Positions 37,218 through 46,226 of a stretch of DNA of 64,000 nt are shown here, piece by piece (the first letter of the stretch is position 1; each line of letters opens with the position of its first letter). Made by a program: the position numbers and the translations under genes. The stretch spans positions 30,319-94,318 of the forward strand of contig QCHB01000009.1 of assembly GCA_003278095.1 (NCBI GenBank), in the 5' to 3' direction. The notes below the pieces were generated by a model. The model was given only the letters and a program-made list of their open reading frames with translations. It was not told where the DNA came from and made no database searches. The stretch comes from SAR116 cluster bacterium AG-390-L20 (GTDB lineage Bacteria; Pseudomonadota; Alphaproteobacteria; Puniceispirillales; Marisalimonadaceae).

Positions 37218-38009
37218 ATGAATAGTAAAAAAAATATTAATTATAAAATTGAAGATAGTATTGCTAGAATAACCTTAAACCGCTCCCCTTCAAATGCTTT
37301 TACAATTCAATTTTTAGATGAAATCTTAATTTCACTTACAAAAGCCTCTAAAGATAAATGTGTTAAGGTAGTTATATTGGAAAGTAATATTGCTAAAACA
37401 TTTTGTGCAGGACTAGATTTAAATATCTTAATTGATAAATCTAGTCTGGAAATTAGAGAGTTTTTAAATCGTCTTTATATAGATCTCTGGGATGTTCAAT
37501 ACAATATGGGTAAACCAATAATTGCAGCAGTAAATGGAGCAGCGAGGGGTGGTGGTATGACATTAGCTATTTCATGCGATATGATTATAGCATCTGAAAG
37601 TGCTTCTTTCGGTTATCCAGAAATTAATTTAGGACTTTTACCAGCTATTCATTTTAATCATTTGCCAAGAATTGTTGGTAGATATAACGCTTTTGAATTG
37701 TTATTTAGCGGTAGAACATTTTATCCTGAAGAGGCTGTAAAGCTAGGATTGATAAATAAACAAGTATCAAATTCAAATTTTCTTGAAGAGGTTCATAAAA
37801 CAGCTAATATATTTTCTAAGAAATCTCCTACAGCTATGCGCTTAGGTAGAGCAGCCTTCATGAGAACTAATGACTTAGACTACAGAAGAGGAGTAGCAAA
37901 TGCTGTTGAAGATTTTTGTAACTCTGCTGTTACAGATGACGCTCAGGAAGGCTTAAAAGCGTTTTTAGAAAAAAGAAAACCTCGTTGGGAAGAAAAAACT
38001 CAACATTAA
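37218..38009 (+). CDS. Enoyl-CoA hydratase/isomerase family protein
   Basis: Crotonase-fold enzyme, 263 residues. Seen: the oxyanion-hole segments FCAGLDLNIL (about 62-71) and GAARGGGMTLAISCD (about 107-121), and FGYPEINLGLLP with the usual Glu. The other catalytic Glu is not certain at the second position, so dehydratase or isomerase cannot be separated. The ATG at 37218 was chosen; a TTG at 37200 is possible. No adjacent beta-oxidation genes. Confidence 0.86.
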   Translation: MNSKKNINYKIEDSIARITLNRSPSNAFTIQFLDEILISLTKASKDKCVKVVILESNIAKTFCAGLDLNILIDKSSLEIREFLNRLYIDLWDVQYNMGKPIIAAVNGAARGGGMTLAISCDMIIASESASFGYPEINLGLLPAIHFNHLPRIVGRYNAFELLFSGRTFYPEEAVKLGLINKQVSNSNFLEEVHKTANIFSKKSPTAMRLGRAAFMRTNDLDYRRGVANAVEDFCNSAVTDDAQEGLKAFLEKRKPRWEEKTQH

Positions 38010-38349
38010 CATTTATGTTGTTTACTTTACATGAACCAAGTTTAAATTCAGTATAATTGTTATAATAATTAAATTAGTGAGAAGGATATGTAATAATAAT
38101 TCCTAAACAAATATTAACACCAATTTTTGTTAAAAGTTATTTAGTGTTAAACCTTACAAAATCAATTAAGGAAATAATGACTAAACATGAAGCAAAGTCT
38201 AAAGTAGCCAAAATAATTGCTAGATTTATGGCTAGCCCAGGCCATCTTTAACAGGCTCCTATGAAAATATACAAAATGGATTTGTAAATGAATTTAAGGA
38301 TATTTAGATTATGAAATCAACTTTTTTGTTGTTTCGTGATCTAATGTCA
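38010..38349. other. 340-base intergenic region
   Basis: Between convergent genes. It contains a possible 24-codon ORF (38177-38251) with a good ribosome site and otherwise AT-rich sequence without recognised elements. A weak inverted repeat (TTAACAC near 38127 and GTGTTAA near 38150) was noticed. There is no terminator with a clear T-run. Confidence 0.5.
38177..38251 (+). CDS. Possible 24-residue peptide
   Basis: Reads ATG...TAA with an AAGGA box five bases upstream. The basic sequence begins MTKHEAKSKVAKIIARF and ends GHL. It slightly recalls the KVAKVM-x-EF opening of some short basic proteins of unknown role, but it is too short to assign. It could be a remnant, since a downstream in-frame stretch after the stop would continue for 12 codons. 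Confidence 0.3.
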   Translation: MTKHEAKSKVAKIIARFMASPGHL

Positions 38350-40497
38350 TTATATTTTTTGACACCAGAATTGATACATTCTTGAAAATGCTCTTGGATT
38401 AGCTTCTTCGTATATTTGCCATTTGTCTAAATTATAAAGATCTTCCTCCTCAGCATTAGTAAGTTTAAAATGCGAAAGTATTGTATCTGATTCAAATCCA
38501 CAGAATTGCAGTCCTAAATCAAATAGGCACTCTTGTATTTGTGTTATAGTGAAACGATGTTCTTGCACGTGGAAAAGAAGATCTTTTAGGGTACTCAAAC
38601 TAAATATATCAGGTGAGTTTAGTATCAACTTATGATGATTTTTTTCTGATTTGATAAGCATATTTCTGAAAGATTTCATTTCAGAATCACTTGATCCAAG
38701 GCCTGTATTACTTATTTCTTTCCTCATTTTTACAATATGTTCTCTAGCTAACTTACTATAAAGTGCAATCTTCATTAAACCACCTGATCTAAGACAATCT
38801 TTTAATATACTCCAAGCAACAAAAGGATCTTCCATATGATGTATTACCCCAGCACTTTCTACTATATCAAATTTTCTATCGAGTTTTAGTAAGTCCAAAA
38901 TATCAGCCTGCATATAATCAATATTTTGAATGTTTAGCTCTTCAGTTTTACGTTTAGCGTAACTAAGGCTAGATAAACTGAGATCAACAGCTAAAACTTT
39001 GGAGTCTTTAAATCTTGTTGCCGTTCCTATTGAGTGTTGACCTGTACCACAACCAGCAATTAAGATTTCTGGAGATTTTACACCTTTAATTTTGTTATCA
39101 AATATCTTAATTTTAATATCAGAAATTATTTTAGAAATAGATGAAGGATTTAACCCTAATTTTAAGTTTACCCATCTTGGATATGGACTTTCTTCATATT
39201 GATCTCTAACTTTTGAGGATGTTTTGTCGGTGATATTTTCTAATAAAGGTATTTTTTTTCTTAAATTCAGTTCGGTATTCGGTTCAAAAATTTGCCTTGT
39301 AAAAACATCTTTAGTTTCATTTGTAACTAATAGCAAATTAGACCATTCATAATGATTAAGAGACTTGTAAGATGCCAAACATAAAATTATTTGCGAACTT
39401 GGCTTTTTGCCTTGTCTAAGCGTTTTTTTTACCAAGTCCTCTAGTTTATCAATAGCTTTTTTTTCATCATCGCTTTGGCTATATATATACTCATTAGTAA
39501 AACATTGCAGAGCTAAAGCGGATTGAAAATTTAACAACTCTGAAGTATTAGTAAGCTCTGTTATAGACATAAGCAATTTAGCTCTAAGTTTCTCTAATAA
39601 ATTTTCAAGATTTAAATCATCAATAGGACAAACACTCATTAACTTTAGTAATAAAGGGAGCTTAGATAAATCTTTAATAACCTCCAGAGATTTAAAATCT
39701 CCACTAGCCATATTTTGAGGTTCTAGATGTCTATTTAATTTTGGGTTAAACTTCAACAAGCTTACAGCAGCTTTACTAATATCTTTTGGTCTCACATATG
39801 TTTTCTTATCAAGCAAAGAAGTCATAATTTTTTGGAGACGTGGATTTGGTTTTTTAAAAAATACTCCTTTGAGACTAACGCCTATGTTAAAATAGGCTTC
39901 AGGATGATCGGGTTTAATTGATAACGCTGTGATGAATGCTTCAATAGCCTTTTCAAGCTTACCTTGCAATTTAAGTCCAAGGCCCATGTTGACGTATGTG
40001 TCAGGGTAGTTGGGGAAAAGCGAAATACATTTTTGATACGCTTCTATAGCCTCATCGATTTTACCTTGATCATTAAGCACTACCCCAATATTATAATAAG
40101 CATCCACGTAATTTGGATTTAATTCTGTTACTTTTTTTAGAGCTTGTAGGGCTTGATCAAACTTTTTTAAGGTTGCATATGCTCCTCCAAGAATATTCCA
40201 AATAATAAACTCTTCAGGATATTGTTTTAAAAGAGTTTCTGCATACCTTGCTACTTCTATAATTTGCCCTTGGTTAAAGAGGTTTACTAGGTGATTTACC
40301 TCTTGATTAAGTTGCTTTTGATTAGAATTTATTTTTTTATTGATATTTAAGTTAGCTAGACCTTGCCGCGCCCTATCATTATTAGGAAAATTTGATAGTA
40401 TTGCGTGATATAATTTTTGAGCTTCTGTAACGTTACCCTTCTTTGCAAATGTTTTTGCTTTTCTTATTGTATCATCTACAGATAATTTTGTTGGCAT
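38350..40497 (-). CDS. TPR protein fused to SAM-dependent methyltransferase
   Basis: 715-residue fusion. Residues about 5-215 contain tandem TPR repeats (for example PNYVDAYYNIGVVLNDQGKIDEAI, in part, and the following repeats). A middle region of about 200 residues is unassigned. The C-terminal half holds a class I methyltransferase with motif I LIAGCGTGQ near residue 479 and ADILDLLKL further on. Such fusions often modify proteins or polysaccharides held by the TPR part. The ATG at 40497 was preferred to a TTG at 40512. Substrate unknown. Confidence 0.85.
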   Translation of the reverse strand: MPTKLSVDDTIRKAKTFAKKGNVTEAQKLYHAILSNFPNNDRARQGLANLNINKKINSNQKQLNQEVNHLVNLFNQGQIIEVARYAETLLKQYPEEFIIWNILGGAYATLKKFDQALQALKKVTELNPNYVDAYYNIGVVLNDQGKIDEAIEAYQKCISLFPNYPDTYVNMGLGLKLQGKLEKAIEAFITALSIKPDHPEAYFNIGVSLKGVFFKKPNPRLQKIMTSLLDKKTYVRPKDISKAAVSLLKFNPKLNRHLEPQNMASGDFKSLEVIKDLSKLPLLLKLMSVCPIDDLNLENLLEKLRAKLLMSITELTNTSELLNFQSALALQCFTNEYIYSQSDDEKKAIDKLEDLVKKTLRQGKKPSSQIILCLASYKSLNHYEWSNLLLVTNETKDVFTRQIFEPNTELNLRKKIPLLENITDKTSSKVRDQYEESPYPRWVNLKLGLNPSSISKIISDIKIKIFDNKIKGVKSPEILIAGCGTGQHSIGTATRFKDSKVLAVDLSLSSLSYAKRKTEELNIQNIDYMQADILDLLKLDRKFDIVESAGVIHHMEDPFVAWSILKDCLRSGGLMKIALYSKLAREHIVKMRKEISNTGLGSSDSEMKSFRNMLIKSEKNHHKLILNSPDIFSLSTLKDLLFHVQEHRFTITQIQECLFDLGLQFCGFESDTILSHFKLTNAEEEDLYNLDKWQIYEEANPRAFSRMYQFWCQKI

Positions 40498-40721
40498 TGG
40501 CAAATTTCTCAAATTTTGCTATTAAAACTTTAATAAAATTAAATGAAACAACCTTATAGTTTTTTAAACAAGGATTTTTTCCAAAAAAATTAATAATAAT
40601 TTTCATAAAGTGAATGTAGAGTTTAAATGATTTCGTCGTTAATGACCTCTACAGTCCATTCAAAAATTTGTTAGAAAATATGCAGAATGTTGCCTGATAT
40701 AGCTTTCAACACTTTCAATGT

Positions 40722-40798
<77 letters not shown>

Positions 40799-40808
40799 AA
40801 CTTCAAAA

Positions 40809-40836
40809 TTTATACGTTATAAATTTTCAAAAGCAA
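40809..40836 (-). promoter_or_regulatory. Promoter of tRNA-Pro
   Basis: On the minus strand TTGCTT and TATAAA lie 16 bases apart, and the -10 box ends 10 bases before the tRNA. The -10 box overlaps a 10-bp inverted repeat (arms 40805-40814 and 40818-40827). Confidence 0.55.
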
Positions 40837-40917
40837 GTAAATGTTTAAATATTTCTCAATTATTAAATGTTTGACCAAAGGTTTGTACATACTATAATAT
40901 TGAATAGGGGGTTCAAA

Positions 40918-41988
40918 ATGAAATTAGGTTTTTTTACAAGACCGCTACATCCTCTTAATAAAGATTGGCAAACAAGTTTAAAAGAAGACAGGGAAGCCAT
41001 TATTTTAGCTGACGAACTAGGTTTTAGTGAAGCCTATGTGGGTGAACATTTATCTGACAAAGCCGAAAATATAACCTCTTGTATCGCTTTTATAGCTTCA
41101 CTGGCTTATGTAACACAAAATATACGCTTGGGTACTGGTACCATTAATATTCCAAATCTACATCCAGTTCATATTGCGGGACAAGTTGCAATGATAGACC
41201 ATATGTTAAATGGAAGGTTTAATTTTGGAATTTCACCAGGTGGTTTGATTTCAGATGCTGAATTATTTGGTAATTTAGAAAAAGATAGATCAGCAATGTT
41301 TTTAGAAGGTATAAATACTGTTTTAGAAATTTGGTCTAAAGAAGCCCCTTATGACATTAAAGGTAAGTATTGGGATGTTTCGACGGAAAACACAATTATC
41401 TCTGATATTGGCCAAGGTTATATGACTAAACCACTTCAAAAACCTCATCCACCCATTATCGTAACTGCCGTTGCACCATACTCCAAAGGTATTACTGAGG
41501 CTGCAGCTAGAGGATGGAAACCTATTAGTGCAGATATAATTATGCCTAATTGGGTGAAAACTCATTGGGATAAATATAAAGAAGGCTGTGAAAAAAGTAA
41601 TTTAGATATTAAAACAGAAGACTGGAGAATAGCTAAAACTGTTTTTGTGGCAGATGATCTTAGCAAAGCAAAGGAATACGCTTTGGGTCCAAGTAGTCCT
41701 TATGTTTTTTATTTCAAACAACTATTTAAAAAGTTTGTAGCCCTAGGAAAATTAGATCTTTTCAAAACATCTATAGACCAACCTGATAAGGAAATAACAT
41801 TAGAAACGGTTTGTGAAAAACTAATCATTTGGGGGACGCCTGAAAAAGTTGTTGACGACTTATCTGCTTTTGAGGATGAAGTTGGAGAGTATGGTATGTT
41901 AATGTATGCTGGTGTTGATTGGTTAGACCCAGCAATTGCTAAAAAATCCATGACATTAATGGCCGAAAAAGTTAATCCCTATTTATAA
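40918..41988 (+). CDS. LLM-class flavin-dependent oxidoreductase
   Basis: Luciferase-like monooxygenase family, 356 residues. The opening MKLGFFTRPLHP, EDREAIILADELGFSEAYVGEHL, IRLGTGTINIPNLHP and FNFGISPGG mark the TIM barrel and flavin site. It would use FMNH2 or F420H2; FMN is likely in this kind of organism. The start at 40918 follows an AGGGGG box; a longer in-frame start at 40867 has none. It stands alone, convergent with the DUF192 gene one base away. Confidence 0.9.
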   Translation: MKLGFFTRPLHPLNKDWQTSLKEDREAIILADELGFSEAYVGEHLSDKAENITSCIAFIASLAYVTQNIRLGTGTINIPNLHPVHIAGQVAMIDHMLNGRFNFGISPGGLISDAELFGNLEKDRSAMFLEGINTVLEIWSKEAPYDIKGKYWDVSTENTIISDIGQGYMTKPLQKPHPPIIVTAVAPYSKGITEAAARGWKPISADIIMPNWVKTHWDKYKEGCEKSNLDIKTEDWRIAKTVFVADDLSKAKEYALGPSSPYVFYFKQLFKKFVALGKLDLFKTSIDQPDKEITLETVCEKLIIWGTPEKVVDDLSAFEDEVGEYGMLMYAGVDWLDPAIAKKSMTLMAEKVNPYL

Positions 41989-41989
41989 T

Positions 41990-42445
41990 TTAATTTAAAC
42001 TACATATTAGATTATCACCTACTTTTGCTTTAAGATCTCCAGCTTTCATCTCTAAAACAAACTTAACTTTTTCCTTACTAATAATTTTTTTTTCATCAAA
42101 AGCTTTCGCATTTTTAAAAACTTCTACAATAACTCCATATTTGTTAACAAAGAACAAATCTAAGTTAAAATATGTGTTTTTCATCCAGAACTCTCTTATT
42201 TCACTATCTTCCCAAATAAATAACATTCCTTCATTTGTTTCAATTTTTTCTCTATTCATTAATCCGTAAGATCTTTTTTCAAAAGTATCAGCTATATCGA
42301 GAGACAAAAATTTAGATTTATTATTATTAAACTTTATTTCACATTCGATATGTTTAAAAATTGGACTATTAGAGTTAGCCAACAAAACAAATGAAAAATT
42401 TATTAGGAAATTTCCTAATAGTGTTAATTTTAAAATAAAACTCAT
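41990..42445 (-). CDS. DUF192 family exported protein
   Basis: 151 residues. An N-terminal signal peptide (about 1-24) is followed by the DUF192 fold, with RSYGLMNREKIETNEGMLFIW and FWMKNTYFNLDLFFV as clear family blocks. Function of DUF192 is not established. Its ATG overlaps the end of the histone-deacetylase-family gene by four bases, so the two are coupled, which may be the only clue to its role. Confidence 0.9.
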   Translation of the reverse strand: MSFILKLTLLGNFLINFSFVLLANSNSPIFKHIECEIKFNNNKSKFLSLDIADTFEKRSYGLMNREKIETNEGMLFIWEDSEIREFWMKNTYFNLDLFFVNKYGVIVEVFKNAKAFDEKKIISKEKVKFVLEMKAGDLKAKVGDNLICSLN

Positions 42446-43566
42446 ATTTTTTTTAATTTTAACACCTGATCTAAAAGCAATTTAATATCATCTCCAACTT
42501 TACTATTTGACTTTTTATCTCGCCAATTACTAATCCAGTTGTCAGGAATTCCATTTCTAACTCGGCTGTTATTCCATTTTAAAGACTTTAATAAATTATA
42601 ACATTCAGGTTTCATTACATCATCTAAAAGATTAACATTATTATTTAATAAAGCCCAATTACCTGCCCAAGCTTTTGCAGTTAGATATGGATTATACCCC
42701 CCACCTCCTAATATGATGACTTTTTCACAAAGAGATAATAAATCATTAATTGCTTTCCAATATGCATTATTAGTTAAACAAATTCTTGATTGTGGGTCAC
42801 CTTCAAGCATATCTGCACCAGCTTGAATTATCAAAAGATCAAGGTTTTTTGTTTTGGCAAAAGGTAAGACCCCATTTGTAATTAGAAAATCCATCTCTCT
42901 GTCATTAAATTTTTCAGGTACAGGAAAATTAATAATATTGTCTATTTTACAATCTTCAATTAAACCAGTATTAGGCCATCTATTTTTTTCATGAATTGAA
43001 ACTATTGAAACATTTTTATTATCTGCAAAAGTATCTTGCACCCCGTCACAATGATGTGCATCTATATCAACATATAAAATTCTTTGAAATCCCAATTCTA
43101 TTGCTTTGAGAATAGCAAGAACGCAATCATTTAAAAAACAAAAGCCATATGCTTGAGACTTTCTTCCATGATGGGTTCCACCAGAAATATTTAATATTTT
43201 TTTAGCCTTTTTATTAGATATCATTTCAACTGCTCTGATAGATGCTCTCGCAGCAGTCGCCGGTCTGGAAAAAACTTCACTAAAAATAGGATTATTTCCT
43301 ATACCAATATTAAATTTTCTTTTTAAATTTTCAGGTAAACATTGATTTTCCTCAGCTTTTTTTAAGGCCTGAACATAGTCTAAATCATGAAACTTAATAA
43401 GTTCATTTATTTCTGCTGGGTCATTTTTAATAATTTGTTCATTATCAATCCAACCCATTAATTGAATTAATTCAACACTTGGCCATACTCTATCCATATC
43501 CAAGGGATGTCCTTTTTCATATCTTGATCCTTTGAAAATATCGCTTGTAAATAAAAAATTCTGCAT
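42442..43566 (-). CDS. Histone deacetylase family protein
   Basis: Zinc deacetylase of the AcuC/acetylpolyamine amidohydrolase superfamily, 374 residues. Seen: GGTHHGRKSQAYGFCFLND with the catalytic His pair, VDIDAHHCDGVQ with zinc ligands, QAGADMLEGDP with the third ligand, and GGGGYNPY with the active-site Tyr. In bacteria such enzymes remove acetyl groups from polyamines, acetyl-CoA synthetase or small acetylated amines. The DUF192 gene is coupled downstream. Substrate unknown. Confidence 0.93.
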   Translation of the reverse strand: MQNFLFTSDIFKGSRYEKGHPLDMDRVWPSVELIQLMGWIDNEQIIKNDPAEINELIKFHDLDYVQALKKAEENQCLPENLKRKFNIGIGNNPIFSEVFSRPATAARASIRAVEMISNKKAKKILNISGGTHHGRKSQAYGFCFLNDCVLAILKAIELGFQRILYVDIDAHHCDGVQDTFADNKNVSIVSIHEKNRWPNTGLIEDCKIDNIINFPVPEKFNDREMDFLITNGVLPFAKTKNLDLLIIQAGADMLEGDPQSRICLTNNAYWKAINDLLSLCEKVIILGGGGYNPYLTAKAWAGNWALLNNNVNLLDDVMKPECYNLLKSLKWNNSRVRNGIPDNWISNWRDKKSNSKVGDDIKLLLDQVLKLKKI

Positions 43567-43624
43567 TCTATTTTTTTTAATATATATATATTTAAATTAT
43601 CAATTTAATTTTAATAAGGTTATA

Positions 43625-44350
43625 ATGATTAGAGGATTATTTATAGCAATAACAATTTTTACGATTTGGGAAATATGTTGTATATTTTTTGAATTACCTC
43701 CATTTATGCTTCCTCCTCCAACAATGATTTTTCTTTCTATTTTTAATAATTGGGATGAACTTTTAATTCACTCATCATATACTCTCGTAGAAATTCTTGC
43801 TTCTATTTTAATAGGAACGCTAATAGGCATTACTACAGCTCTAGCAATTTCTTCATCACCACGATTAAAATTATGGGTTATGCCTATCTTACTGGCAAGT
43901 CAGTCAATCCCAGTATTTGCCTTAGCTCCATTATTAATTTTATGGCTTGGCTATGGAATAAGTAGCAAAATTGTAATTGGTGTTTTAATTGTTTTTTTTC
44001 CAATTACCTCAAATTTTACTGATGCATTGAATAAAGTACCTCAAGAATTAATTGACGCTGGTAAAACATTAAATTTCTCAAAAACTCAATTATTTTGGAA
44101 AATTAAAATCCCCTCTTCTCTTCCCGGATTATGTTCTGGAATTAGAGTTGCTGCCTGCTTCGCACCTATCGGAGCTGTAGTTGGTGAATGGATTGGCGGC
44201 AGTACCGGACTTGGTTCATTTATGATTTATAGCAACGCACGTCTTCAAACAGATAATATGTTTGCAGCTTTAATAATTTTAATATTCATGACAATAACCT
44301 TATACAGAATTACTGATATAATTTTGAGTAGATATGTGTGGTGGAAATAA
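43625..44350 (+). CDS. thiX: ABC transporter permease, thiamine-precursor type
   Basis: BPD-type permease of the SsuC/TauC/ThiX group, 241 residues, with about six membrane segments and the ATPase-contact loop DALNKVPQELIDAGKTLNFSK, in which EL-DAG is the EAA motif. The ATG at 43625 has an AAGG box; upstream in-frame codons overlap a divergent promoter area and have none. A TPP riboswitch and an NMT1/THI5-type binding protein follow, giving the thiamine assignment. No ATPase gene is found nearby. Confidence 0.82.
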   Translation: MIRGLFIAITIFTIWEICCIFFELPPFMLPPPTMIFLSIFNNWDELLIHSSYTLVEILASILIGTLIGITTALAISSSPRLKLWVMPILLASQSIPVFALAPLLILWLGYGISSKIVIGVLIVFFPITSNFTDALNKVPQELIDAGKTLNFSKTQLFWKIKIPSSLPGLCSGIRVAACFAPIGAVVGEWIGGSTGLGSFMIYSNARLQTDNMFAALIILIFMTITLYRITDIILSRYVWWK

Positions 44351-44393
44351 AAAAGTTATTGATTATTTTTTAAAATATGTAAAAAATTCATTT

Positions 44394-44470
44394 GCCAGGG
44401 GTGCTTGACATATGTCTTGCTGAGAAATTAACCCTTATAACCTGATCTGGTTAGAACCAGCGGAGGGAGA
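44394..44470 (+). ncRNA. TPP (THI-box) riboswitch
   Basis: Conserved core is complete: AGGGGTGC, GCTGAGA, ACCTGATCTGG and ACCAGCGGAGGGA. These bind thiamine pyrophosphate. The last arm contains GGAGG, which serves as the ribosome site for the ATG at 44477. Control is thus most likely at translation: bound TPP hides the ribosome site of the binding-protein gene. Confidence 0.97.
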
Positions 44471-44476
44471 TGCAGA

Positions 44477-45415
44477 ATGCATAATATATTTAAGATACTC
44501 ACTATAATTTTGTTATCAGTCATAACCTGTGTTGTTAACGCTAAAACAGACAAACTTACAATAGGGCTTGATTGGTTTATTAACCCTGATCATGCTCCTT
44601 TAATAATAGCTCAAAAAAGAAATTTTTTTAAGGATGTTGGATTAGAAGTTGAAATGATTGAACCAGCTGATCCTAATGACCCTCCAAAACTAGTTGCTGC
44701 CGGTAAATTAGACTTAGCTATTTCCTATCAACCACAACTTCATATTCAAGTGGATCAGGGCTTACCAGTAGTAAGAGTTGGAACGTTAGTTGGTGTTCCT
44801 TTAAATTCCCTTGTGGTTTTAAAAGATGGTCCTATTAAATCAATAGCAGATCTAAAAGGTAAAAAAGTTGGTTTTTCTGTTGGGGGCTTTGAAGAAGCTC
44901 TGCTGTCAGGCATGCTACAAAAGTACAACCTTAAAATGTCAGATGTTGAATTAATAAACATAAATTTTTCTTTATCGCCATCTTTAATTGCAAAAAAAGT
45001 TGATGCAGTAATAGGCGCATTTAGAAATTTTGAACTTAATCAAATGGATATAGTAAATCACCCTGGTAAAGCTTTTTACCCTGAAGAACACGGAGTTCCT
45101 TCCTATGAAGAACTTATTTATATAGCAAATGCTAAAAACAGAAATAATCCTGTTTTTAATAAATTTTTCAAAGCTATCCAAAAAGCAACACTTATTATTA
45201 TTAATGATCCAAAGTCTACATGGAAAGATTTTTCTACTTATAGAAAGGGTCTTGATGATGAGTTGAACAAACGTGCTTTTAAAGATACTTTACCAAGATT
45301 TACATTAAGACCACAAGCTCATGATTTAAATACTTACAAAAATTTTAGTAATTTTCTCAAGGAAAAAGGGATTATTAAAAAAATCACAAAAGTAGAAACA
45401 TTTGCTAAACCTTAG
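44477..45415 (+). CDS. thiY: Thiamine-precursor ABC transporter substrate-binding protein
   Basis: NMT1/THI5-like periplasmic binding protein, 312 residues, with a signal peptide (about 1-23) and GLDWFINPDHAPLIIAQKRNFF, the ThiY pattern. The riboswitch in front gives strong support for uptake of a thiamine precursor such as formylaminopyrimidine. The permease gene precedes it; the ATPase is missing from this window. The downstream Mrp operon has a separate promoter. Confidence 0.93.
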   Translation: MHNIFKILTIILLSVITCVVNAKTDKLTIGLDWFINPDHAPLIIAQKRNFFKDVGLEVEMIEPADPNDPPKLVAAGKLDLAISYQPQLHIQVDQGLPVVRVGTLVGVPLNSLVVLKDGPIKSIADLKGKKVGFSVGGFEEALLSGMLQKYNLKMSDVELININFSLSPSLIAKKVDAVIGAFRNFELNQMDIVNHPGKAFYPEEHGVPSYEELIYIANAKNRNNPVFNKFFKAIQKATLIIINDPKSTWKDFSTYRKGLDDELNKRAFKDTLPRFTLRPQAHDLNTYKNFSNFLKEKGIIKKITKVETFAKP

Positions 45416-45432
45416 GTAGATAAAAACTTTTA

Positions 45433-45461
45433 TTGAAATTAAACCTAACATTAGCTAAAAA
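45433..45461 (+). promoter_or_regulatory. Candidate promoter of the Mrp-type operon
   Basis: TTGAAA at 45433 and TAAAAA at 45456 are separated by 17 bases, 31 bases before the first gene. The AT-rich background makes this only moderately convincing. Confidence 0.4.
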
Positions 45462-45492
45462 TTAGCATTAATACATATCGGGGTTTAGTTTA

Positions 45493-45960
45493 ATGAAATC
45501 TATATCACTCTTTGTTATTTTACTAGGATTATGGCTTTTAATGTCTGGGCATTATAGTTTCCTTATAACAAGTCTTGGAGTACTATCTTGCGCTTTTTGT
45601 GTGTATGTTGCTAGAAGAGCAAAACTTATTGATAAAGAAGGATTACCTTTATTTTTCTTTCCTAGACTTTTTAACTATTTAATTTGGTTGTTTAAAGAAA
45701 TATTTATCTCAAACCTAAATACTGCAAAAGTTATAATTTCTGGAAAAATTGAGCCTGAAACTTTTACTGTAAAAGCCTCACAATCAACTGATGTTGCTAA
45801 AGTAACATACGCAAATTCTATTACTTTGACTCCAGGAACTGTTACTACAAAGATTAAAGATAATATGTTTGAGGTACATGCTCTTAACTCTGATTTTGGG
45901 AATGACGTTAGAAGTAATGTAATGGATAAAAAAGTAAAGTGGTTAGAAGGAGATCAATAA
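45493..45960 (+). CDS. mnhE: Na+/H+ antiporter subunit E (MrpE/MnhE)
   Basis: 155 residues. The N-terminal half has two membrane segments (about 4-22 and 24-45), and a third near 55-72. The soluble C-terminal part contains YANSITLTPGTVTTKI, the hallmark of MrpE. It is the first gene of a ten-gene operon, and its stop overlaps the next ATG (TAATG). It stabilises assembly of the Mrp complex in known systems. Confidence 0.92.
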   Translation: MKSISLFVILLGLWLLMSGHYSFLITSLGVLSCAFCVYVARRAKLIDKEGLPLFFFPRLFNYLIWLFKEIFISNLNTAKVIISGKIEPETFTVKASQSTDVAKVTYANSITLTPGTVTTKIKDNMFEVHALNSDFGNDVRSNVMDKKVKWLEGDQ

Positions 45961-46226
45961 TGTTTTTAGCCGCTTTAATCGCATGCGCATTTTCAGGTAT
46001 ACTAATATTAATTAGAATCATTTTAGGTCAGACAACTTTTGACAGAGTTTTAGCTGTTAACAGTCTTGGAACTATCATTGTAGTTGGAATTGCTCTTCAT
46101 GGTTTTTATACAAATAGACCAGAGTTTTTGGACATCGCAATTGTTTACGCTTTAATTAATTTCATAGGAACAGTTGCTGTGTTAAAACTTTTTAGTACAG
46201 GCTCATTAGGGGAACAAAAAAAATAA
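45960..46226 (+). CDS. mnhF: Monovalent cation/H+ antiporter subunit F
   Basis: 88 residues, three membrane segments, with ILGQTTFDRVLAVNSLGT as the MrpF signature. The ATG shares one base with the stop of mnhE, and the stop shares one base with the next ATG, so all three genes are coupled. A longer in-frame start at 45939 lies inside mnhE and is not used. Confidence 0.92.
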   Translation: MFLAALIACAFSGILILIRIILGQTTFDRVLAVNSLGTIIVVGIALHGFYTNRPEFLDIAIVYALINFIGTVAVLKLFSTGSLGEQKK

